DNA of 64,000 nucleotides from Vibrio sp. HDW18 (lineage in GTDB: Bacteria; Pseudomonadota; Gammaproteobacteria; Enterobacterales; Vibrionaceae): positions 1,736,001-1,800,000 of the forward strand of contig NZ_CP049913.1 in the NCBI RefSeq assembly GCF_011306175.1, given 5' to 3'. The translations under genes were made by a program, and so were the position numbers. Below are positions 21,058-33,074 of this stretch, in pieces. The notes beneath the pieces were generated by a model that had not been told where the DNA came from, made no database searches, and saw only the letters and a list, made by a program, of their open reading frames with translations. Every line of letters begins with the position of its first letter. Position 1 is the first letter of the stretch.

Positions 21058-21290
21058 ATCTATTGGTTCTCTCGCAATTTGACGCTGCAAGCTTGCTAGG
21101 TTGAATTGTTGTTTCGCTCACAGGCTACATGGATTGACTTTGCACACCATTAACATCTCGTTAAACTGTTACGGTCTGCAAGTCAGCGTGTTAGATGATT
21201 GGTTTGCCATCCTCGTTGCGGTAGGTTAAATCACACCACGAGAGATAACGCCCATCAGCCTGTTAGGGATATTGACTACAAGAGGTCGCA

Positions 21291-22718
21291 ATGAGCAAAG
21301 AAATTAAAACCCAAGTCGTGGTGCTAGGTGCCGGTCCTGCCGGATATTCAGCCGCATTTCGTAGTGCAGATCTAGGTCTGGATACCATCATCATCGAACG
21401 TTACAACACGCTAGGTGGTGTGTGTCTTAACGTTGGTTGTATTCCTTCTAAAGCACTGCTGCACGTAGCCAAAGTGATTGAAGAAGCCAAAGCGTTGGCT
21501 GAGCACGGTATCGTATTTGGTGAGCCAAAAACAGACATCGATAAAGTTCGTCTGTGGAAAGAGAAAGTCATCACTCAGCTGACCGGCGGTCTGGCTGGAA
21601 TGGCGAAAATGCGTAAAGTGAATGTCGTCAATGGTTACGGTAAATTCACTGGCCCGAACACGATTGAAGTGCAAGGTGAAGACGGCACCACTGTGGTGAC
21701 TTTCGAGCACGCGATTGTGGCTGCGGGTTCACGTCCTATCAAATTGCCATTCATTCCGCATGAAGATCCACGCATTTGGGATTCAACCGATGCGCTGGAA
21801 CTGAAAGAAGTTCCTGGAAAACTGCTGATCATGGGCGGTGGTATCATCGGCTTAGAAATGGCGACCGTTTACCACTCACTCGGTTCTAAAATTGATGTGG
21901 TTGAGATGTTTGATCAACTTATCCCAGCGGCGGATAAAGATATGGTTAAAGTCTATACCAAACGCATCAAAGACAAATTTAACCTGATGTTAGAAACCAA
22001 AGTTACCGCAGTAGAAGCGAAAGAAGATGGGATCTACGTGTCAATGGAAGGTAAGAGTGCGCCAGCTCAGCCTGAGCGTTACGATGCGGTTCTGGTTGCG
22101 ATTGGTCGTGTGCCAAACGGTAAACTGCTGGATGCTGAGAAAGCGGGTCTGGAAGTGGACGAGCGTGGCTTTATCCATGTGGATAAGCAAATGCGTACCA
22201 ACGTTGCGCACATTTTCGCGATTGGTGACATCGTAGGTCAGCCTATGCTCGCCCACAAAGGGGTGCATGAAGGCCACGTGGCTGCCGAAGTGATCTCGGG
22301 TAAGAAGCACTACTTCGATCCAAAAGTGATCCCATCGATTGCTTACACTGAGCCAGAAGTGGCTTGGGTTGGTAAAACCGAAAAAGAAGCCAAAGCAGAA
22401 GGGATTAACTACGAAGTGGCGACTTTCCCGTGGGCGGCTTCTGGCCGTGCGATCGCTTCTGACTGTGCGGACGGTATGACTAAGCTGATCTTCGATAAAG
22501 AGACTCACCGTGTGATTGGTGGTGCTATCGTCGGTACTAACGGTGGTGAACTGCTGGGTGAAATCGGTTTAGCGATCGAAATGGGCTGTGATGCAGAAGA
22601 CATCGCACTGACCATTCACGCTCACCCAACTCTACATGAGTCGGTTGGCCTGGCGGCGGAAGTGTTTGAAGGCACTATCACTGACCTACCAAACGCCAAA
22701 GCGAAAAAGAAAAAGTAA
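21291..22718 (+). CDS. lpd: Dihydrolipoyl dehydrogenase (E3)
   Basis: FAD enzyme that reoxidises the lipoyl groups of PDH, 2-oxoglutarate dehydrogenase and glycine cleavage, producing NADH. The FAD-binding VVVLGAGPAGYSAA is at residues 9-22, the redox disulfide is Cys45-Cys50 in GGVCLNVGCIPSK, the NAD site is GGGIIGLEMA, and the catalytic His-Glu lies in HAHPTLHESVG. It has 475 residues and an AAGAGG ribosome binding site. It is separated from aceF by 262 bases, as in E. coli where lpd has its own promoter. Confidence 0.98.
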   Translation: MSKEIKTQVVVLGAGPAGYSAAFRSADLGLDTIIIERYNTLGGVCLNVGCIPSKALLHVAKVIEEAKALAEHGIVFGEPKTDIDKVRLWKEKVITQLTGGLAGMAKMRKVNVVNGYGKFTGPNTIEVQGEDGTTVVTFEHAIVAAGSRPIKLPFIPHEDPRIWDSTDALELKEVPGKLLIMGGGIIGLEMATVYHSLGSKIDVVEMFDQLIPAADKDMVKVYTKRIKDKFNLMLETKVTAVEAKEDGIYVSMEGKSAPAQPERYDAVLVAIGRVPNGKLLDAEKAGLEVDERGFIHVDKQMRTNVAHIFAIGDIVGQPMLAHKGVHEGHVAAEVISGKKHYFDPKVIPSIAYTEPEVAWVGKTEKEAKAEGINYEVATFPWAASGRAIASDCADGMTKLIFDKETHRVIGGAIVGTNGGELLGEIGLAIEMGCDAEDIALTIHAHPTLHESVGLAAEVFEGTITDLPNAKAKKKK

Positions 22719-22756
22719 TGTCTGATCTACGTGGTTAATTTTCCGCGCTTGATTGA

Positions 22757-22788
22757 AGAAACCGCTGCTGGCAGCGGTTTTTTTTTCG
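22757..22788 (+). terminator. Rho-independent terminator after lpd
   Basis: AACCGCTGC, a TG loop region, GCAGCGGTT, then a run of T residues. A classic intrinsic terminator about 40 bases after the lpd stop. Confidence 0.93.
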
Positions 22789-22856
22789 TCTCCGTTTCCT
22801 GATTGGCGGTAAAGTAAGCAGTTAAAGCGAGATTTGACGCTCCGACCGATTGTTTC

Positions 22857-22885
22857 TGGACTCTGCTCACACTTCCCGCTACAAT
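22857..22885 (+). promoter_or_regulatory. rnpB promoter
   Basis: A -35 box TGGACT (22857-22862) and -10 box TACAAT (22880-22885) with a 17-base spacer lie 7 bases before the predicted RNase P RNA 5' end. A GC-rich discriminator follows, typical of stable RNA genes. Confidence 0.7.
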
Positions 22886-22892
22886 CCGCCGC

Positions 22893-23294
<402 letters not shown>

Positions 23295-23301
23295 ATTGCA
23301 G

Positions 23302-23338
23302 ACCCATCATAGCCTTGTGTTATGGTGGGTTTTTTGCT
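23302..23338 (+). terminator. Rho-independent terminator of rnpB
   Basis: ACCCATCATA and TATGGTGGGT pair around an 8-10 base loop, followed by TTTTTTGC, just after the mature RNase P RNA end. Confidence 0.9.
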
Positions 23339-23469
23339 TTTTGCTGACTCAGGTAACAGCAAAACCATTAAACTTAGCGCAAAGTCACGTCCTGTAACGC
23401 TTATAGTTAGCGGTAGTGTCTGAAATCAGTACACTATATGGCGGGTATGCCCAGCACAACGAGAAAATC

Positions 23470-24420
23470 ATGACTGCATCTTTCCAACACATCTCTGTAC
23501 TCCTTAATGAATCGATTGAAGGATTGGCGATCAAGCCGGATGGGATCTACATCGACGGTACCTTTGGCCGTGGTGGTCACAGCCGCAGCATTCTCGCCCA
23601 GTTAGGCCCACAAGGCCGTTTGTACAGTATCGACCGTGATCCACAAGCGATTGCCGAAGCGCAGAAAATTTATGATCCGCGTTTTACCATCGTCCATGGT
23701 CCTTTTTCTGGGATTGCAGAATACGCACAGCGTTATGATTTAGTTGGAAAAGTTGACGGTGTGCTGTTTGATTTAGGCGTGTCTTCACCACAGTTGGATG
23801 ATGCCGAGCGTGGTTTTAGCTTTATGAAAGATGGCCCGCTGGATATGCGTATGGATCCGACCTGTGGTATGCCGGTTTCTGCTTGGTTGGCACAAGCGGA
23901 TCTGGATGATATTACTTGGGTGATCCGCGAGTTTGGCGAAGATAAACATGCGCGCAGAATTGCCAAAGCGATTGTCGAATACCGCCAAAACGAGCTTAAT
24001 GAACCGTTAACCCGCACCGGTCAATTAGCCAAACTGATCTCTGAAGCGGCACCAAAAAGTTTTAAAGAGAAAAAACATCCGGCCACACGCGCTTTTCAAG
24101 CTTTTCGGATCTACATCAACAGTGAATTAGAAGAGATTGATACCGCGCTGCGTGGTGCGAGTGAAATTCTGGCTCCGCAAGGGCGTTTGTCCGTGATCAG
24201 CTTCCATTCGTTGGAAGATCGCATGGTGAAACGCTTTATGCGTAAAGAGAGCCAAGGTCCAGTGGTGCCCCATGGTTTGCCACTGACTCAAGCGCAGATC
24301 CAGGCCCTCGGTAGCGCCAAGATGAAAACGGTCGGTAAAGCGCTCAAACCAACCGATCAAGAAGTTGAACTTAACCCGCGTTCACGCAGTTCTGTGCTGC
24401 GCGTGGCGGAAAAGCTGTAG
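23470..24420 (+). CDS. rsmH: 16S rRNA (cytosine1402-N4)-methyltransferase RsmH
   Basis: First gene of this dcw cluster; methylates C1402 in the ribosomal P site using SAM. The SAM-binding [13 protein letters not shown] is at about residues 32-44, and further conserved parts include [29 protein letters not shown] and [14 protein letters not shown]. The ATG at 23470 gives 316 residues, near the E. coli 313. A GTG at 23416 would extend it by 18 residues that look non-conserved. No mraZ precedes it: only about 130 bases separate it from the rnpB terminator. Confidence 0.95.
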   Translation: MTASFQHISVLLNESIEGLAIKPDGIYIDGTFGRGGHSRSILAQLGPQGRLYSIDRDPQAIAEAQKIYDPRFTIVHGPFSGIAEYAQRYDLVGKVDGVLFDLGVSSPQLDDAERGFSFMKDGPLDMRMDPTCGMPVSAWLAQADLDDITWVIREFGEDKHARRIAKAIVEYRQNELNEPLTRTGQLAKLISEAAPKSFKEKKHPATRAFQAFRIYINSELEEIDTALRGASEILAPQGRLSVISFHSLEDRMVKRFMRKESQGPVVPHGLPLTQAQIQALGSAKMKTVGKALKPTDQEVELNPRSRSSVLRVAEKL

Positions 24421-24429
24421 CAGCTTACT

Positions 24430-24750
24430 ATGCCTCGTCAGTTACCGCCGAATTTGGCTAAATTAATTGCCCTCGACCTACTCACCGTAGGTCGGCTGCC
24501 TTTATTGTTGCTGCTGCTGATTTTTAGCTGCGCGATGGCGGTGGTATTTATGACCCATCAGGCCAGACAAGCGATCAGCGCTAAAGACCAAGCGTTTATG
24601 GAACGTGAACGGCTCGATAATGAGTGGCGCAATTTGATTTTGGAAGAAACTGCCTTATCGGAACATAGCAGAGTGCAACAATTGGCGAGACAAGATCTGC
24701 AGATGCAGCGTCCAGACTCAGAAACCGAAGTCGTGATCAATCTTAAATGA
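24430..24750 (+). CDS. ftsL: Cell division protein FtsL
   Basis: Bitopic inner-membrane protein of the FtsQ-FtsL-FtsB subcomplex that activates FtsWI. The 106 residues have a short cytoplasmic N-terminus, one membrane helix at about 22-41 (rich in Leu) and a periplasmic coiled coil (about 45-95). It starts 10 bases after rsmH and overlaps ftsI by 4 bases. Identification rests on topology, size and position as much as on sequence. Confidence 0.92.
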   Translation: MPRQLPPNLAKLIALDLLTVGRLPLLLLLLIFSCAMAVVFMTHQARQAISAKDQAFMERERLDNEWRNLILEETALSEHSRVQQLARQDLQMQRPDSETEVVINLK

Positions 24751-26492
24751 ACAACAAAACTGCCCGAGCCAAATCAAGCAAAGTCTCGCCTAAAGTGAGC
24801 TCCACTCAGCCTGAGCCGGTTTTTATCCGCTGGCGCTTTTATCTGCTACTGTTTTTTGTGTTGAGCGCTTTCTGTGCCTTGGTAGCACGGGTGGCGTATA
24901 TCCAGATCATCGAGCCTGATAATCTGATCCGCGAAGGGGATTTACGCTCAATTCGCGCCAAAACCTTACCCTCCGCGCGCGGGATTATTTCTGATCGTAA
25001 TGGCGAAGCATTAGCGGTGAGCGTGCCGGTGGAAGCGGTATGGGCCGATCCGGTCGACATCTATAAAAAAGGTGGCTTGGTCGATAAAAAACCGTGGCAT
25101 GCCTTAGCTGATGTGCTCGGGTTAGATCGACAAGAGATGATCAAAAAAATCGAGGATAACCGCACTCGACGTTTTATTTATTTGCAGCGCCAAGTCAGCC
25201 CCGCGATGGCCAACTATATTCGTGAATTGAAATTGACCGGAATTGGTCTTAAAGAAGAGTCGCGGCGTTATTATCCAGCCGGTGAAGTGAGTGCTCACCT
25301 AGTTGGAGTGACAGGGATTGATGGTGCGGGGCTTGAGGGGATCGAGCGCAGCTACAACAACACTTTGACCGGCGAGTCAGGCAAGAGCGTGATCCGCAAA
25401 GATAAAGATGGTCGGGTGGTGGAAAATATTGCGCTAGAAGAGCGCGAACAGGGCAAACCGTTACAATTGACCATCGATCAGCGCTTACAAGCGATTGCCT
25501 TTCGTGCCGTCAAGCAGGCGATGGTTGATTATCGTGCCACCTCGGCATCGGCGGTGATGTTGGATGTCAAAACTGGCGCGGTATTGGCGATGGTGAATGC
25601 GCCATCCTATAACCCGAATAATCGTAACGACTGGCAAAGTTTTAAAATGCGCAATCGGGTGATCACCGATGCTTTTGAACCTGGCTCGACGGTTAAGCCT
25701 TTTGTGGTGCTGGCGGCATTAGCCAATGGCATCGCCGATAAAAATACCGTGATTGATACCGGTGATGGCACCATGCAAATTGGTGGCAGTCGAGTGCGTG
25801 ATACTTCTAAAGTGGGGAAAGCTGACTTAACCCTAATTTTGAAAAAATCGAGCAATATCGGCGTGGCGAAATTAGCCTTAGAGATGCCGCTGGAAGCTTT
25901 GCTTGGCATGTACAGTTCGGTCGGGTTAGGCGAAATGTCCAGCTTGAATTTGGTTGGTGAAACGGCGGGAATTTTCCCTAATCGCCGCCGCTGGTCTCCG
26001 TTTGAAATTGCCACCTTATCGTTTGGTTATGGACTGGCGATCACTCCAATCCAACTTGCCCACGCCTATGCCACGTTGGGCAATCATGGCAAATATCAGC
26101 CAATCCACATTATTAAAGGCGAGCAGCCTGCTGCTGCACGCCAAGTGGTGGAGCCTAAATATGTCAAGCAAGTGCTGGAAATGTTGGAAACCGTCACCCA
26201 ACCGGGAGGGACAGCCACTCGCGCTGCCGTACCGGGTTATCGGATTGCAGCCAAATCGGGTACCTCGCGTAAAGCGATTGCTGGCGGATATAGCGATGAA
26301 TATTTTGCCTATACCGCTGGTGTCGCTCCGGTGAGTAATCCCAGAATTTCGTTGGTGGTGATGGTTAATGAGCCGCAGGGCGATTCTTATTATGGCGGTG
26401 CGGTAGCGGGGCCGGTTTTTTCCGAAATTATGAAAGGTGCACTGCAAATCCTCAATGTCGCGCCGGATGAAAACCGCTTCCAAGCCAGATAG
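24747..26492 (+). CDS. ftsI: Peptidoglycan transpeptidase FtsI (PBP3)
   Basis: Septum-specific D,D-transpeptidase, target of aztreonam-type beta-lactams, working with FtsW. The 581-residue protein has one N-terminal membrane helix at about 29-50, the pedestal domain, then the transpeptidase domain. The latter has STVK (Ser314 nucleophile), SSN (368-370) and KSGT (503-506). It overlaps ftsL as ATGA, implying translational coupling. The C-terminus is slightly shorter than in E. coli. Confidence 0.97.
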   Translation: MNNKTARAKSSKVSPKVSSTQPEPVFIRWRFYLLLFFVLSAFCALVARVAYIQIIEPDNLIREGDLRSIRAKTLPSARGIISDRNGEALAVSVPVEAVWADPVDIYKKGGLVDKKPWHALADVLGLDRQEMIKKIEDNRTRRFIYLQRQVSPAMANYIRELKLTGIGLKEESRRYYPAGEVSAHLVGVTGIDGAGLEGIERSYNNTLTGESGKSVIRKDKDGRVVENIALEEREQGKPLQLTIDQRLQAIAFRAVKQAMVDYRATSASAVMLDVKTGAVLAMVNAPSYNPNNRNDWQSFKMRNRVITDAFEPGSTVKPFVVLAALANGIADKNTVIDTGDGTMQIGGSRVRDTSKVGKADLTLILKKSSNIGVAKLALEMPLEALLGMYSSVGLGEMSSLNLVGETAGIFPNRRRWSPFEIATLSFGYGLAITPIQLAHAYATLGNHGKYQPIHIIKGEQPAAARQVVEPKYVKQVLEMLETVTQPGGTATRAAVPGYRIAAKSGTSRKAIAGGYSDEYFAYTAGVAPVSNPRISLVVMVNEPQGDSYYGGAVAGPVFSEIMKGALQILNVAPDENRFQAR

Positions 26493-26539
26493 TTTGATTA
26501 TCTTTTGGCTAGATTCCTAAAGCAGAAACACCTCAAATA

Positions 26540-26565
26540 GGCCGCGTTGCATCGAGCTCGCGGCC
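26540..26565 (+). promoter_or_regulatory. GC-rich hairpin between ftsI and murE
   Basis: GGCCGCG and CGCGGCC form a 7-bp stem with a 12-base loop, 27 bases before the murE start and without a T-tract. It may be a processing or pause site that adjusts murE expression within the cluster. Confidence 0.4.
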
Positions 26566-26592
26566 CGAATAAAGCATAGTGTGAGAGGGAAC

Positions 26593-28080
26593 ATGAACAC
26601 GCATAAAGCGCTCTTTGAACTGATCGCTCCTTGGTTAGAGCTGAGCGACGCAAATTTGGCGGCACTGCCCATCACTCATTTAGAACTGGATAGTCGCCAG
26701 ATCACAGCGGGTGATACGTTTGTCGCGATTCAAGGCCATGCCGTTGATGGTCGGCACTATATTCAGCAAGCGATCACGCAAGGCGCCGCGCTGGTATTGG
26801 CTGAGGCGGATGCCAAGCATGCCCACGGTCAGATTGAATATTACCAGCAAGTGGCCGTGATCTACTTGGCTGAGCTTGGTCAACACTTGTCTGAGTTGGC
26901 TGGGCGTCTGTATGGCGGTCATCACAATCAATTGATTGCGGTGACGGGCACCAATGGCAAAACCACCATTAGCCAATTGATTGCCCAGTGGCTTGAGCTA
27001 TTAGGCCACCCAGCGGCGGTGATGGGCACCACTGGCAATGGTTTTTTAAATGCACTTGAACCAGCGGCGAATACCACGGGTAATGCGCTGCAAATTCAAG
27101 CCACGTTACGTGATTTGGCCGAGCGTGGCGCACAGTACAGCGTACTGGAAACTTCATCGCATGGTTTAGTGCAAGGGCGAGTGAAAAAGCTCAATTTTGT
27201 CGCTGGCGTCTTTTCCAACTTGAGCCGTGACCATTTGGATTATCACGGCACCATGGAGGCTTACGCGCAAGCGAAATTCTCTCTATTTAGTGAGCATGCT
27301 TGCCAACGTTCTATCATCAATGTCGATGATGCGGTCGGCGCGCAATCGGTCAAACAGTTACCCGATGCGATTGGGGTTTCGTTACTGGTGCAGCCAACCA
27401 CCGCACAAGCTATCTGGGCGCGCCAAGTGCAATACGCAGAAAGTGGTATCACGCTCAATTTTGACAGTTCATGGGGAGAAGGCGAGCTGCACGCGCCACT
27501 GATTGGCGAGTTCAATGCCTGTAACTTGTTATTGGCATTGGCAACCTTGCTCAGCTTAGGTTTTGACAAAAGTGCTTTGCTGGCGAGCGCGCCACAGCTG
27601 CGCCCAGTATTAGGCCGCATGGAGCTTTTTCAACGTGCGCAGCGCGCCAAAATCGTGGTCGATTATGCCCATACACCGGATGCATTAGAAAAAGCGCTGC
27701 GTGCTTTGCGCGTACATTGTGCTGGACAACTGTGGGCAATTGTCGGCTGTGGCGGTGATCGTGACCGGGGTAAACGGCCACTAATGGCGGCGATGGCAGA
27801 GCAGTTTGCCGATCGGGTGATCCTCACCGATGACAATCCACGCAGTGAAGCGCCACAAGCGATTGTGGCCGATATGCTGGCTGGACTTGCTCACCCTGAA
27901 CTCGCTCATATTGAACATAACCGCTTTCAAGCCGCGAGTTATGCGCTGCAACAAGCTAGTGCGCAAGACATTATTCTGCTCGCCGGCAAAGGCCATGAAG
28001 ATTATCAGGTGCTGGCTCAGCAAACGATCCACTATTCAGATCGGGAAACCGCGCAACAGTTATTGGAGTTACCATTATGA
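26593..28080 (+). CDS. murE: UDP-MurNAc-tripeptide synthetase MurE
   Basis: Adds meso-diaminopimelate to UDP-MurNAc-L-Ala-D-Glu in the cytoplasm. The ATP loop [17 protein letters not shown], the carbamylated-Lys region and the substrate-selecting DNPRSE motif (meso-DAP type) are all present. The ATG at 26593 after GAGAGGGAAC gives 495 residues, the E. coli length; the GTG at 26581 is rejected. It overlaps murF by 4 bases. dapB, supplying DAP, lies at 44406. Confidence 0.96.
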   Translation: MNTHKALFELIAPWLELSDANLAALPITHLELDSRQITAGDTFVAIQGHAVDGRHYIQQAITQGAALVLAEADAKHAHGQIEYYQQVAVIYLAELGQHLSELAGRLYGGHHNQLIAVTGTNGKTTISQLIAQWLELLGHPAAVMGTTGNGFLNALEPAANTTGNALQIQATLRDLAERGAQYSVLETSSHGLVQGRVKKLNFVAGVFSNLSRDHLDYHGTMEAYAQAKFSLFSEHACQRSIINVDDAVGAQSVKQLPDAIGVSLLVQPTTAQAIWARQVQYAESGITLNFDSSWGEGELHAPLIGEFNACNLLLALATLLSLGFDKSALLASAPQLRPVLGRMELFQRAQRAKIVVDYAHTPDALEKALRALRVHCAGQLWAIVGCGGDRDRGKRPLMAAMAEQFADRVILTDDNPRSEAPQAIVADMLAGLAHPELAHIEHNRFQAASYALQQASAQDIILLAGKGHEDYQVLAQQTIHYSDRETAQQLLELPL

Positions 28081-29438
28081 TCCGCGTGATGCTTTCACAG
28101 CTCTGCACTCTCCTTAATGCGCGCCTGGTTGGCGAAGATCGCGCGATCAGCGCGGTCTCGACCGACAGTCGCAATATTCCAGCTCAAGCGCTGTTTGTCG
28201 CTTTGGTTGGCGAGCGTTTTGATGCGCACGATTTTGCCGCTCAAGCGGTGAACGGTGGCGCGGTTGCCTTGCTGGTCGAACGTGAGCTGGCGAGTGAGTG
28301 CTCGCAACTGGTGGTAGCGGATACCAAACAAGCGTTAGGTCAGCTTGGCTCTTGGGTACATGCCGAGTGTCATACCCCTACCGTGGCGATCACTGGCAGT
28401 TGCGGCAAAACCACGGTTAAAGAGATGGTAGCGAGCATTTTAAGTGCCAAAGGCCAAGTGCTGTATACCCAAGGTAATTTTAATAATGATATTGGTGTGC
28501 CGCTCACTTTGCTGCGCTCAACTGAAGCGGATGATTATGCGGTGATTGAGCTGGGAGCCAATCATGTGGGGGAAATTGCTTACACCACTGGATTGGTTAA
28601 GCCGGATGTGGCATTAGTCAATAATGTCGCGGCGGCACACCTGCAAGGTTTTGGATCTATTGATGGGGTGAAACGTGCCAAAGGTGAAATTTATCAAGGT
28701 TTAGCTGCTGGTGGGGTCGCGATTGTCAATCGAGATAGTCAAGGTGGAGAGTACTGGAACGATGTATTAGCCGATAAACAAGTGACAACTTTTTCTATGG
28801 TCGATCACAGCGCTGACTTTTATCCACGTGATGTGCGGTTAAATGCGCACGGAGTGGCTAGTTTTAGTTTAGTAACGCCACAAGGTGCGGTTGATGTCGA
28901 GCTTGGCATTATTGGTCAACACAATGTGGCTAATGCACTGGCCGCCGCTGCGTTAGCACAACAGATGGGCGCGAGCTTGACCGAAATTGCTCAAGGCTTA
29001 GCGGAGCTTGCCCAAGTCAAAGGTCGGGTCGATCTCACTCAATTGCGCGCCGATATTCGCTTGATTGATGACAGCTACAACGCCAGTGTGCCGGCGATGC
29101 AAGCGGCGATTGATCTGCTCGCTAGCTTTTCGGCAGTGCGCTGGTTAATTTTGGGCAATATGGCGGAGTTAGGTGACGAAAGCCTTGCACTTCACCAACA
29201 AGTCGGTGAACATGCTGCACCCTTTGGTTTTGAGTTTGTCCTGACTTATGGTCAGGATGCAAAAGTGATCAGTGATCGGTGCCAAGGCCATCACTTTGCT
29301 ACCCATCAAGACCTACTAGCATTTATTGAGCAACATATAGAACAACAACAGGGCCGTGCTCAAGTACTGTTGGTTAAAGGTGCCAACAGTGCCGGAATGA
29401 GTAAGATTGCGGCTGCTCTTAAGGAGAAATTTGCATGA
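28077..29438 (+). CDS. murF: UDP-MurNAc-pentapeptide synthetase MurF
   Basis: Adds D-Ala-D-Ala to the UDP-MurNAc-tripeptide, giving the pentapeptide. The P-loop [11 protein letters not shown] lies at about residue 107, with [25 protein letters not shown] and [11 protein letters not shown] following; 453 residues. It overlaps both murE and mraY by ATGA junctions, so these three genes are tightly coupled. Its D-Ala-D-Ala substrate needs a Ddl ligase, but no ddl gene is present in this cluster. Confidence 0.96.
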   Translation: MIRVMLSQLCTLLNARLVGEDRAISAVSTDSRNIPAQALFVALVGERFDAHDFAAQAVNGGAVALLVERELASECSQLVVADTKQALGQLGSWVHAECHTPTVAITGSCGKTTVKEMVASILSAKGQVLYTQGNFNNDIGVPLTLLRSTEADDYAVIELGANHVGEIAYTTGLVKPDVALVNNVAAAHLQGFGSIDGVKRAKGEIYQGLAAGGVAIVNRDSQGGEYWNDVLADKQVTTFSMVDHSADFYPRDVRLNAHGVASFSLVTPQGAVDVELGIIGQHNVANALAAAALAQQMGASLTEIAQGLAELAQVKGRVDLTQLRADIRLIDDSYNASVPAMQAAIDLLASFSAVRWLILGNMAELGDESLALHQQVGEHAAPFGFEFVLTYGQDAKVISDRCQGHHFATHQDLLAFIEQHIEQQQGRAQVLLVKGANSAGMSKIAAALKEKFA

Positions 29439-30517
29439 TTATTTGGCTTGCTGAACTGCTCCAGCCATATTTTTCTTTTTTTCGTTTATTTGAATATCTG
29501 TCATTTCGCGCGATTGTCAGCATTTTAACTTCATTGGCGATTTCTTTATGGATGGGACCGCGTCTGATTAAGCGTTTGCAGTTGCTGCAAATTGGTCAAG
29601 TGGTTCGCAGTGAAGGACCAGAATCGCATTTTAGTAAACGCGGTACCCCAACCATGGGCGGCGTCATGATCCTTGCTGCGATTGTGATCACTGTGTTGCT
29701 GTGGGCCGATCTCTCCAATCCTTATGTCTGGGCAGTACTCACAGTATTGCTCGGTTACGGTGCGGTCGGTTTTGTGGATGATTACCGTAAAGTGGTGCGT
29801 AAGAATACTGATGGCTTAATTGCCCGCTGGAAATATTTCTGGCAATCAACTATTGCGTTAGTGGTGGCGTTTGCGCTGTATGTACATGGTCAAGATACGG
29901 CGGCCACTCAACTGGTGGTGCCCTTCTTTAAAGAGGTGATGCCCCAGCTCGGTTTAATGTACATTGTGCTGACCTATTTTGTGATTGTTGGCACCAGTAA
30001 TGCGGTGAACTTGACCGATGGTTTGGATGGTTTAGCGATCATGCCAACCGTATTAGTGGCGGCTGGATTTGCGGTGATTGCTTGGGCTACTGGTAATGTC
30101 AATTTTGCTAATTATCTACACATCCCTTACATCCCGCACAGTTCGGAATTGGTGGTAGTGTGTACCGCGATGGTCGGTGCTGGGCTAGGCTTTTTATGGT
30201 TTAACACCTATCCGGCGCAAGTGTTTATGGGCGATGTCGGTGCATTAGCATTAGGCGGTGCATTAGGCACGATCGCGGTACTGGTGCGTCAAGAATTTGT
30301 GCTGGTGATCATGGGCGGCGTGTTTGTTATGGAAACCCTCTCGGTGATTTTACAGGTTGGTTCGTACAAACTGCGCGGGCAGCGTATCTTTCGTATGGCG
30401 CCTATCCACCATCACTACGAATTAAAAGGCTGGCCTGAGCCACGCGTGATCGTGCGTTTTTGGATCATTTCGATTGTGTTGGTATTGATTGGCTTAGCGA
30501 CCCTCAAGGTTCGCTAA
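29435..30517 (+). CDS. mraY: Phospho-MurNAc-pentapeptide translocase MraY
   Basis: Integral membrane enzyme forming lipid I from UDP-MurNAc-pentapeptide and undecaprenyl phosphate. The 360 residues have about ten membrane helices. Conserved parts are [17 protein letters not shown] (Asp pair), [10 protein letters not shown] (catalytic Asp) and the [11 protein letters not shown] motif near the C-terminus. It overlaps murF by 4 bases; murD follows after 24 bases. Confidence 0.97.
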   Translation: MIIWLAELLQPYFSFFRLFEYLSFRAIVSILTSLAISLWMGPRLIKRLQLLQIGQVVRSEGPESHFSKRGTPTMGGVMILAAIVITVLLWADLSNPYVWAVLTVLLGYGAVGFVDDYRKVVRKNTDGLIARWKYFWQSTIALVVAFALYVHGQDTAATQLVVPFFKEVMPQLGLMYIVLTYFVIVGTSNAVNLTDGLDGLAIMPTVLVAAGFAVIAWATGNVNFANYLHIPYIPHSSELVVVCTAMVGAGLGFLWFNTYPAQVFMGDVGALALGGALGTIAVLVRQEFVLVIMGGVFVMETLSVILQVGSYKLRGQRIFRMAPIHHHYELKGWPEPRVIVRFWIISIVLVLIGLATLKVR

Positions 30518-30541
30518 ACTGGCTTAAGGATGTAAATTTCC

Positions 30542-31864
30542 ATGGATCGTTGGCAAAACATACAGCATGTGGTGGTGGTTGGGCTCGGTATTACTGGGCT
30601 ATCGGTCGTCAATTATCTGCGCAAATACCATCCGTCAGTGACCGTGCAGGTGATCGATACTCGCGCAACACCACCGGGGCAAGAGCAACTTTCGTCTGAC
30701 GTTGCACTGCATCGTGGCGGTTGGAATCTTGAGTGGTTGCTGAGTGCCGATTTAGTGGTCACCAATCCAGGTATCGCGCTGGCGACAGCGGAAATCCAAC
30801 GAGTACTGGCCGCTGGAATTCCTGTGGTCGGCGATATAGAACTGTTCGCTTGGCATGTGGATAAGCCAGTGATTGCGATTACTGGCTCGAACGGCAAAAG
30901 CACGGTGACCGATTTAAGCGGTGTGCTGGCCAATGCCGCGGGTGTAAAAACAGCGATTGGTGGCAATATTGGTGTTCCGGCATTGGATCTGCTCGCCCCT
31001 GAGGTGGAGCTGTATGTGCTTGAGCTATCAAGCTTCCAATTAGAAACCACCTCGAGCCTAAAACTGAAAGCGGCCGCTTTTCTCAATCTTTCTGAAGATC
31101 ATATGGATCGCTATCAAGGCATGGCCGATTACCGCCAAGCCAAACTGCGCATATTTGATCATGCTGAAACCGCAGTGGTGAATGCCGATGATCCGCAAAC
31201 TTTGCCTGATCAGACCGATCACCTTAAGTTGGTCACTTTTGCGGTTGAGCAGCCAGCACAATTTAGTGTGGCGAAGCAGCAAGATCGTGAATATCTGGTG
31301 GCCGGTGATCACGCGCTATTGGCGACTGATGAGCTGAGTTTGGTCGGGCGACATAATGTCGCGAATGTACTGACCGCACTCGCTTTGCTTGATGCCGCTG
31401 GGGTGGATTACCGTTTGGCTTTGCCAGCGCTTAAATCTTACACCGGTTTGAGCCATCGCTGCCAAGTGGTGGCCGACAAACATGGGATCCGCTGGGTTAA
31501 CGATTCAAAAGCGACCAATGTAGCCAGTACCTTAGCGGCGTTGTCTGGGCTGCACATTCAAGGTCAATTATATCTCTTGGTCGGTGGTGTCGGTAAAGGT
31601 GCGGATTTCACACCGTTAGCACCAGTGCTCGCGACTTTGCCAGTGCATTTATGCTGTTTTGGCGTTGATGGTCAGCAATTTATGTCACTGCATCCCACTG
31701 CGCGTTTTTACGACTCGCTGGAAAGCATCATCGATACCCTGCGCCCACAGTTAAAAAGTGGCGATATGGTGCTGCTGTCACCGGCGTGTGCCAGTTTTGA
31801 TCAGTTCAAAAACTTTATGGCGCGGGGAGATCGCTTTGCTCAACTCGCTCAGCAATACGCATAA
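30542..31864 (+). CDS. murD: UDP-MurNAc-L-alanine:D-glutamate ligase MurD
   Basis: Adds D-glutamate to UDP-MurNAc-L-alanine. The N-terminal Rossmann-like domain starts [17 protein letters not shown], the central ATP domain has [23 protein letters not shown] and [10 protein letters not shown], and the C-terminal domain has WVNDSKATN. 440 residues. It lies in the same transcription unit as mraY and ftsW, with short gaps of 24 and 16 bases. Confidence 0.96.
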   Translation: MDRWQNIQHVVVVGLGITGLSVVNYLRKYHPSVTVQVIDTRATPPGQEQLSSDVALHRGGWNLEWLLSADLVVTNPGIALATAEIQRVLAAGIPVVGDIELFAWHVDKPVIAITGSNGKSTVTDLSGVLANAAGVKTAIGGNIGVPALDLLAPEVELYVLELSSFQLETTSSLKLKAAAFLNLSEDHMDRYQGMADYRQAKLRIFDHAETAVVNADDPQTLPDQTDHLKLVTFAVEQPAQFSVAKQQDREYLVAGDHALLATDELSLVGRHNVANVLTALALLDAAGVDYRLALPALKSYTGLSHRCQVVADKHGIRWVNDSKATNVASTLAALSGLHIQGQLYLLVGGVGKGADFTPLAPVLATLPVHLCCFGVDGQQFMSLHPTARFYDSLESIIDTLRPQLKSGDMVLLSPACASFDQFKNFMARGDRFAQLAQQYA

Positions 31865-31880
31865 CGATAGGTAACTTAGC

Positions 31881-33074
31881 TTGTCTCTAGCCCAAACTGT
31901 CACCGCACTGCCCACTTGGTTGAGCTCTCGTTCCCCCAAGGTGCTGTTTGATCGTCAATTGGTGTGGATTACCTTTGGTCTAATGTTGATCGGTTTGGTA
32001 ATGGTGACTTCGGCTTCGTTTCCGATCAGCTCGCGGCTGACCGATCAGCCATTTCATTTTATGTTGCGCCATGCACTGTTCTTACTGTTGGCGCTGATCA
32101 CCTCCAGTGTAGTGTTGCAAATCCCTTTACAGCGCTGGATGAAATACAGCTCGCTGCTGCTCGGCTTTTCGTTCTTTTTACTGATCGTGGTGTTGGTCGC
32201 AGGGAAATCGGTCAACGGTGCATCACGCTGGATCCCACTTGGTATCTTTAATTTACAGCCTGCTGAAGTGGCTAAGTTATCGCTGTTTATTTTTATGTCT
32301 GGCTATTTGGTGCGTAAGCACGATGAAGTGCGGCAGACGTTCTTTGGCGGTTTTTTAAAACCGATCATGGTGTTTGGTGCTTTGGCGGTATTACTGCTCT
32401 TTCAGCCTGACTTAGGTACCGTGATCGTGATGCTAGTGACCCTGTTTGGCATGCTGTTTATTGCTGGGGCTAAGCTGTCGCAATTTTTGGCGCTAATGGT
32501 AGCCGGAGTGCTAGCAGTAGTCGCGCTGATTGCTATCGAGCCTTATCGAGTGCGGCGAGTGACTGCGTTTTTAGATCCGTGGGAAGATCCGTTTGGCAGT
32601 GGTTATCAGTTGACGCAATCGTTGATGGCGTTTGGCCGTGGCGAATGGTTTGGGCAAGGTTTGGGCAATTCGATCCAAAAACTAGAATACCTACCAGAGG
32701 CACATACCGACTTTGTCTTCGCGGTGTTAGCCGAAGAGCTAGGTTTTGTCGGTGTGGTGTTGGTGCTGATGTTGATTTTCAGTCTGATCTTAAAAGCGAT
32801 GTTGATTGGTAAAAAAGCCTTTCAGTACGATCAGCAATTTGGTGGTTATCTGGCGTTTGGGATTGGGATTTGGTTTGCGTTTCAAACCTTGGTTAACGTC
32901 GGCGCTGCGGCGGGTATGGTGCCGACCAAAGGCTTGACGTTGCCACTGATCAGTTATGGTGGTTCCAGTTTAATTATTATGTCCGTGGCGGTATCGATTT
33001 TACTGCGCATCGATTATGAATGCCGTTTAGCCGAGCGCCACACAGCAGAAGAAAGCACAGTTGATGAACAGTAA
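31881..33074 (+). CDS. ftsW: Septal peptidoglycan glycosyltransferase FtsW
   Basis: SEDS-family lipid II polymerase that works with FtsI at the septum. The 397-residue protein has ten predicted membrane segments. Conserved parts include a large periplasmic loop with [20 protein letters not shown], a [18 protein letters not shown] segment, and the C-terminal [14 protein letters not shown]. The inferred start is TTG at 31881, preceded by AGGTAAC; no ATG exists upstream of the first membrane helix in this frame. Overlaps murG by 11 bases. Confidence 0.94.
   Translation: MSLAQTVTALPTWLSSRSPKVLFDRQLVWITFGLMLIGLVMVTSASFPISSRLTDQPFHFMLRHALFLLLALITSSVVLQIPLQRWMKYSSLLLGFSFFLLIVVLVAGKSVNGASRWIPLGIFNLQPAEVAKLSLFIFMSGYLVRKHDEVRQTFFGGFLKPIMVFGALAVLLLFQPDLGTVIVMLVTLFGMLFIAGAKLSQFLALMVAGVLAVVALIAIEPYRVRRVTAFLDPWEDPFGSGYQLTQSLMAFGRGEWFGQGLGNSIQKLEYLPEAHTDFVFAVLAEELGFVGVVLVLMLIFSLILKAMLIGKKAFQYDQQFGGYLAFGIGIWFAFQTLVNVGAAAGMVPTKGLTLPLISYGGSSLIIMSVAVSILLRIDYECRLAERHTAEESTVDEQ

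Noticed and set aside
21134..21166. Promoter TTGACT with TTAAAC before lpd
   Set aside because: The spacer would be 21 bases, outside the normal range, and no better -10 box was found.
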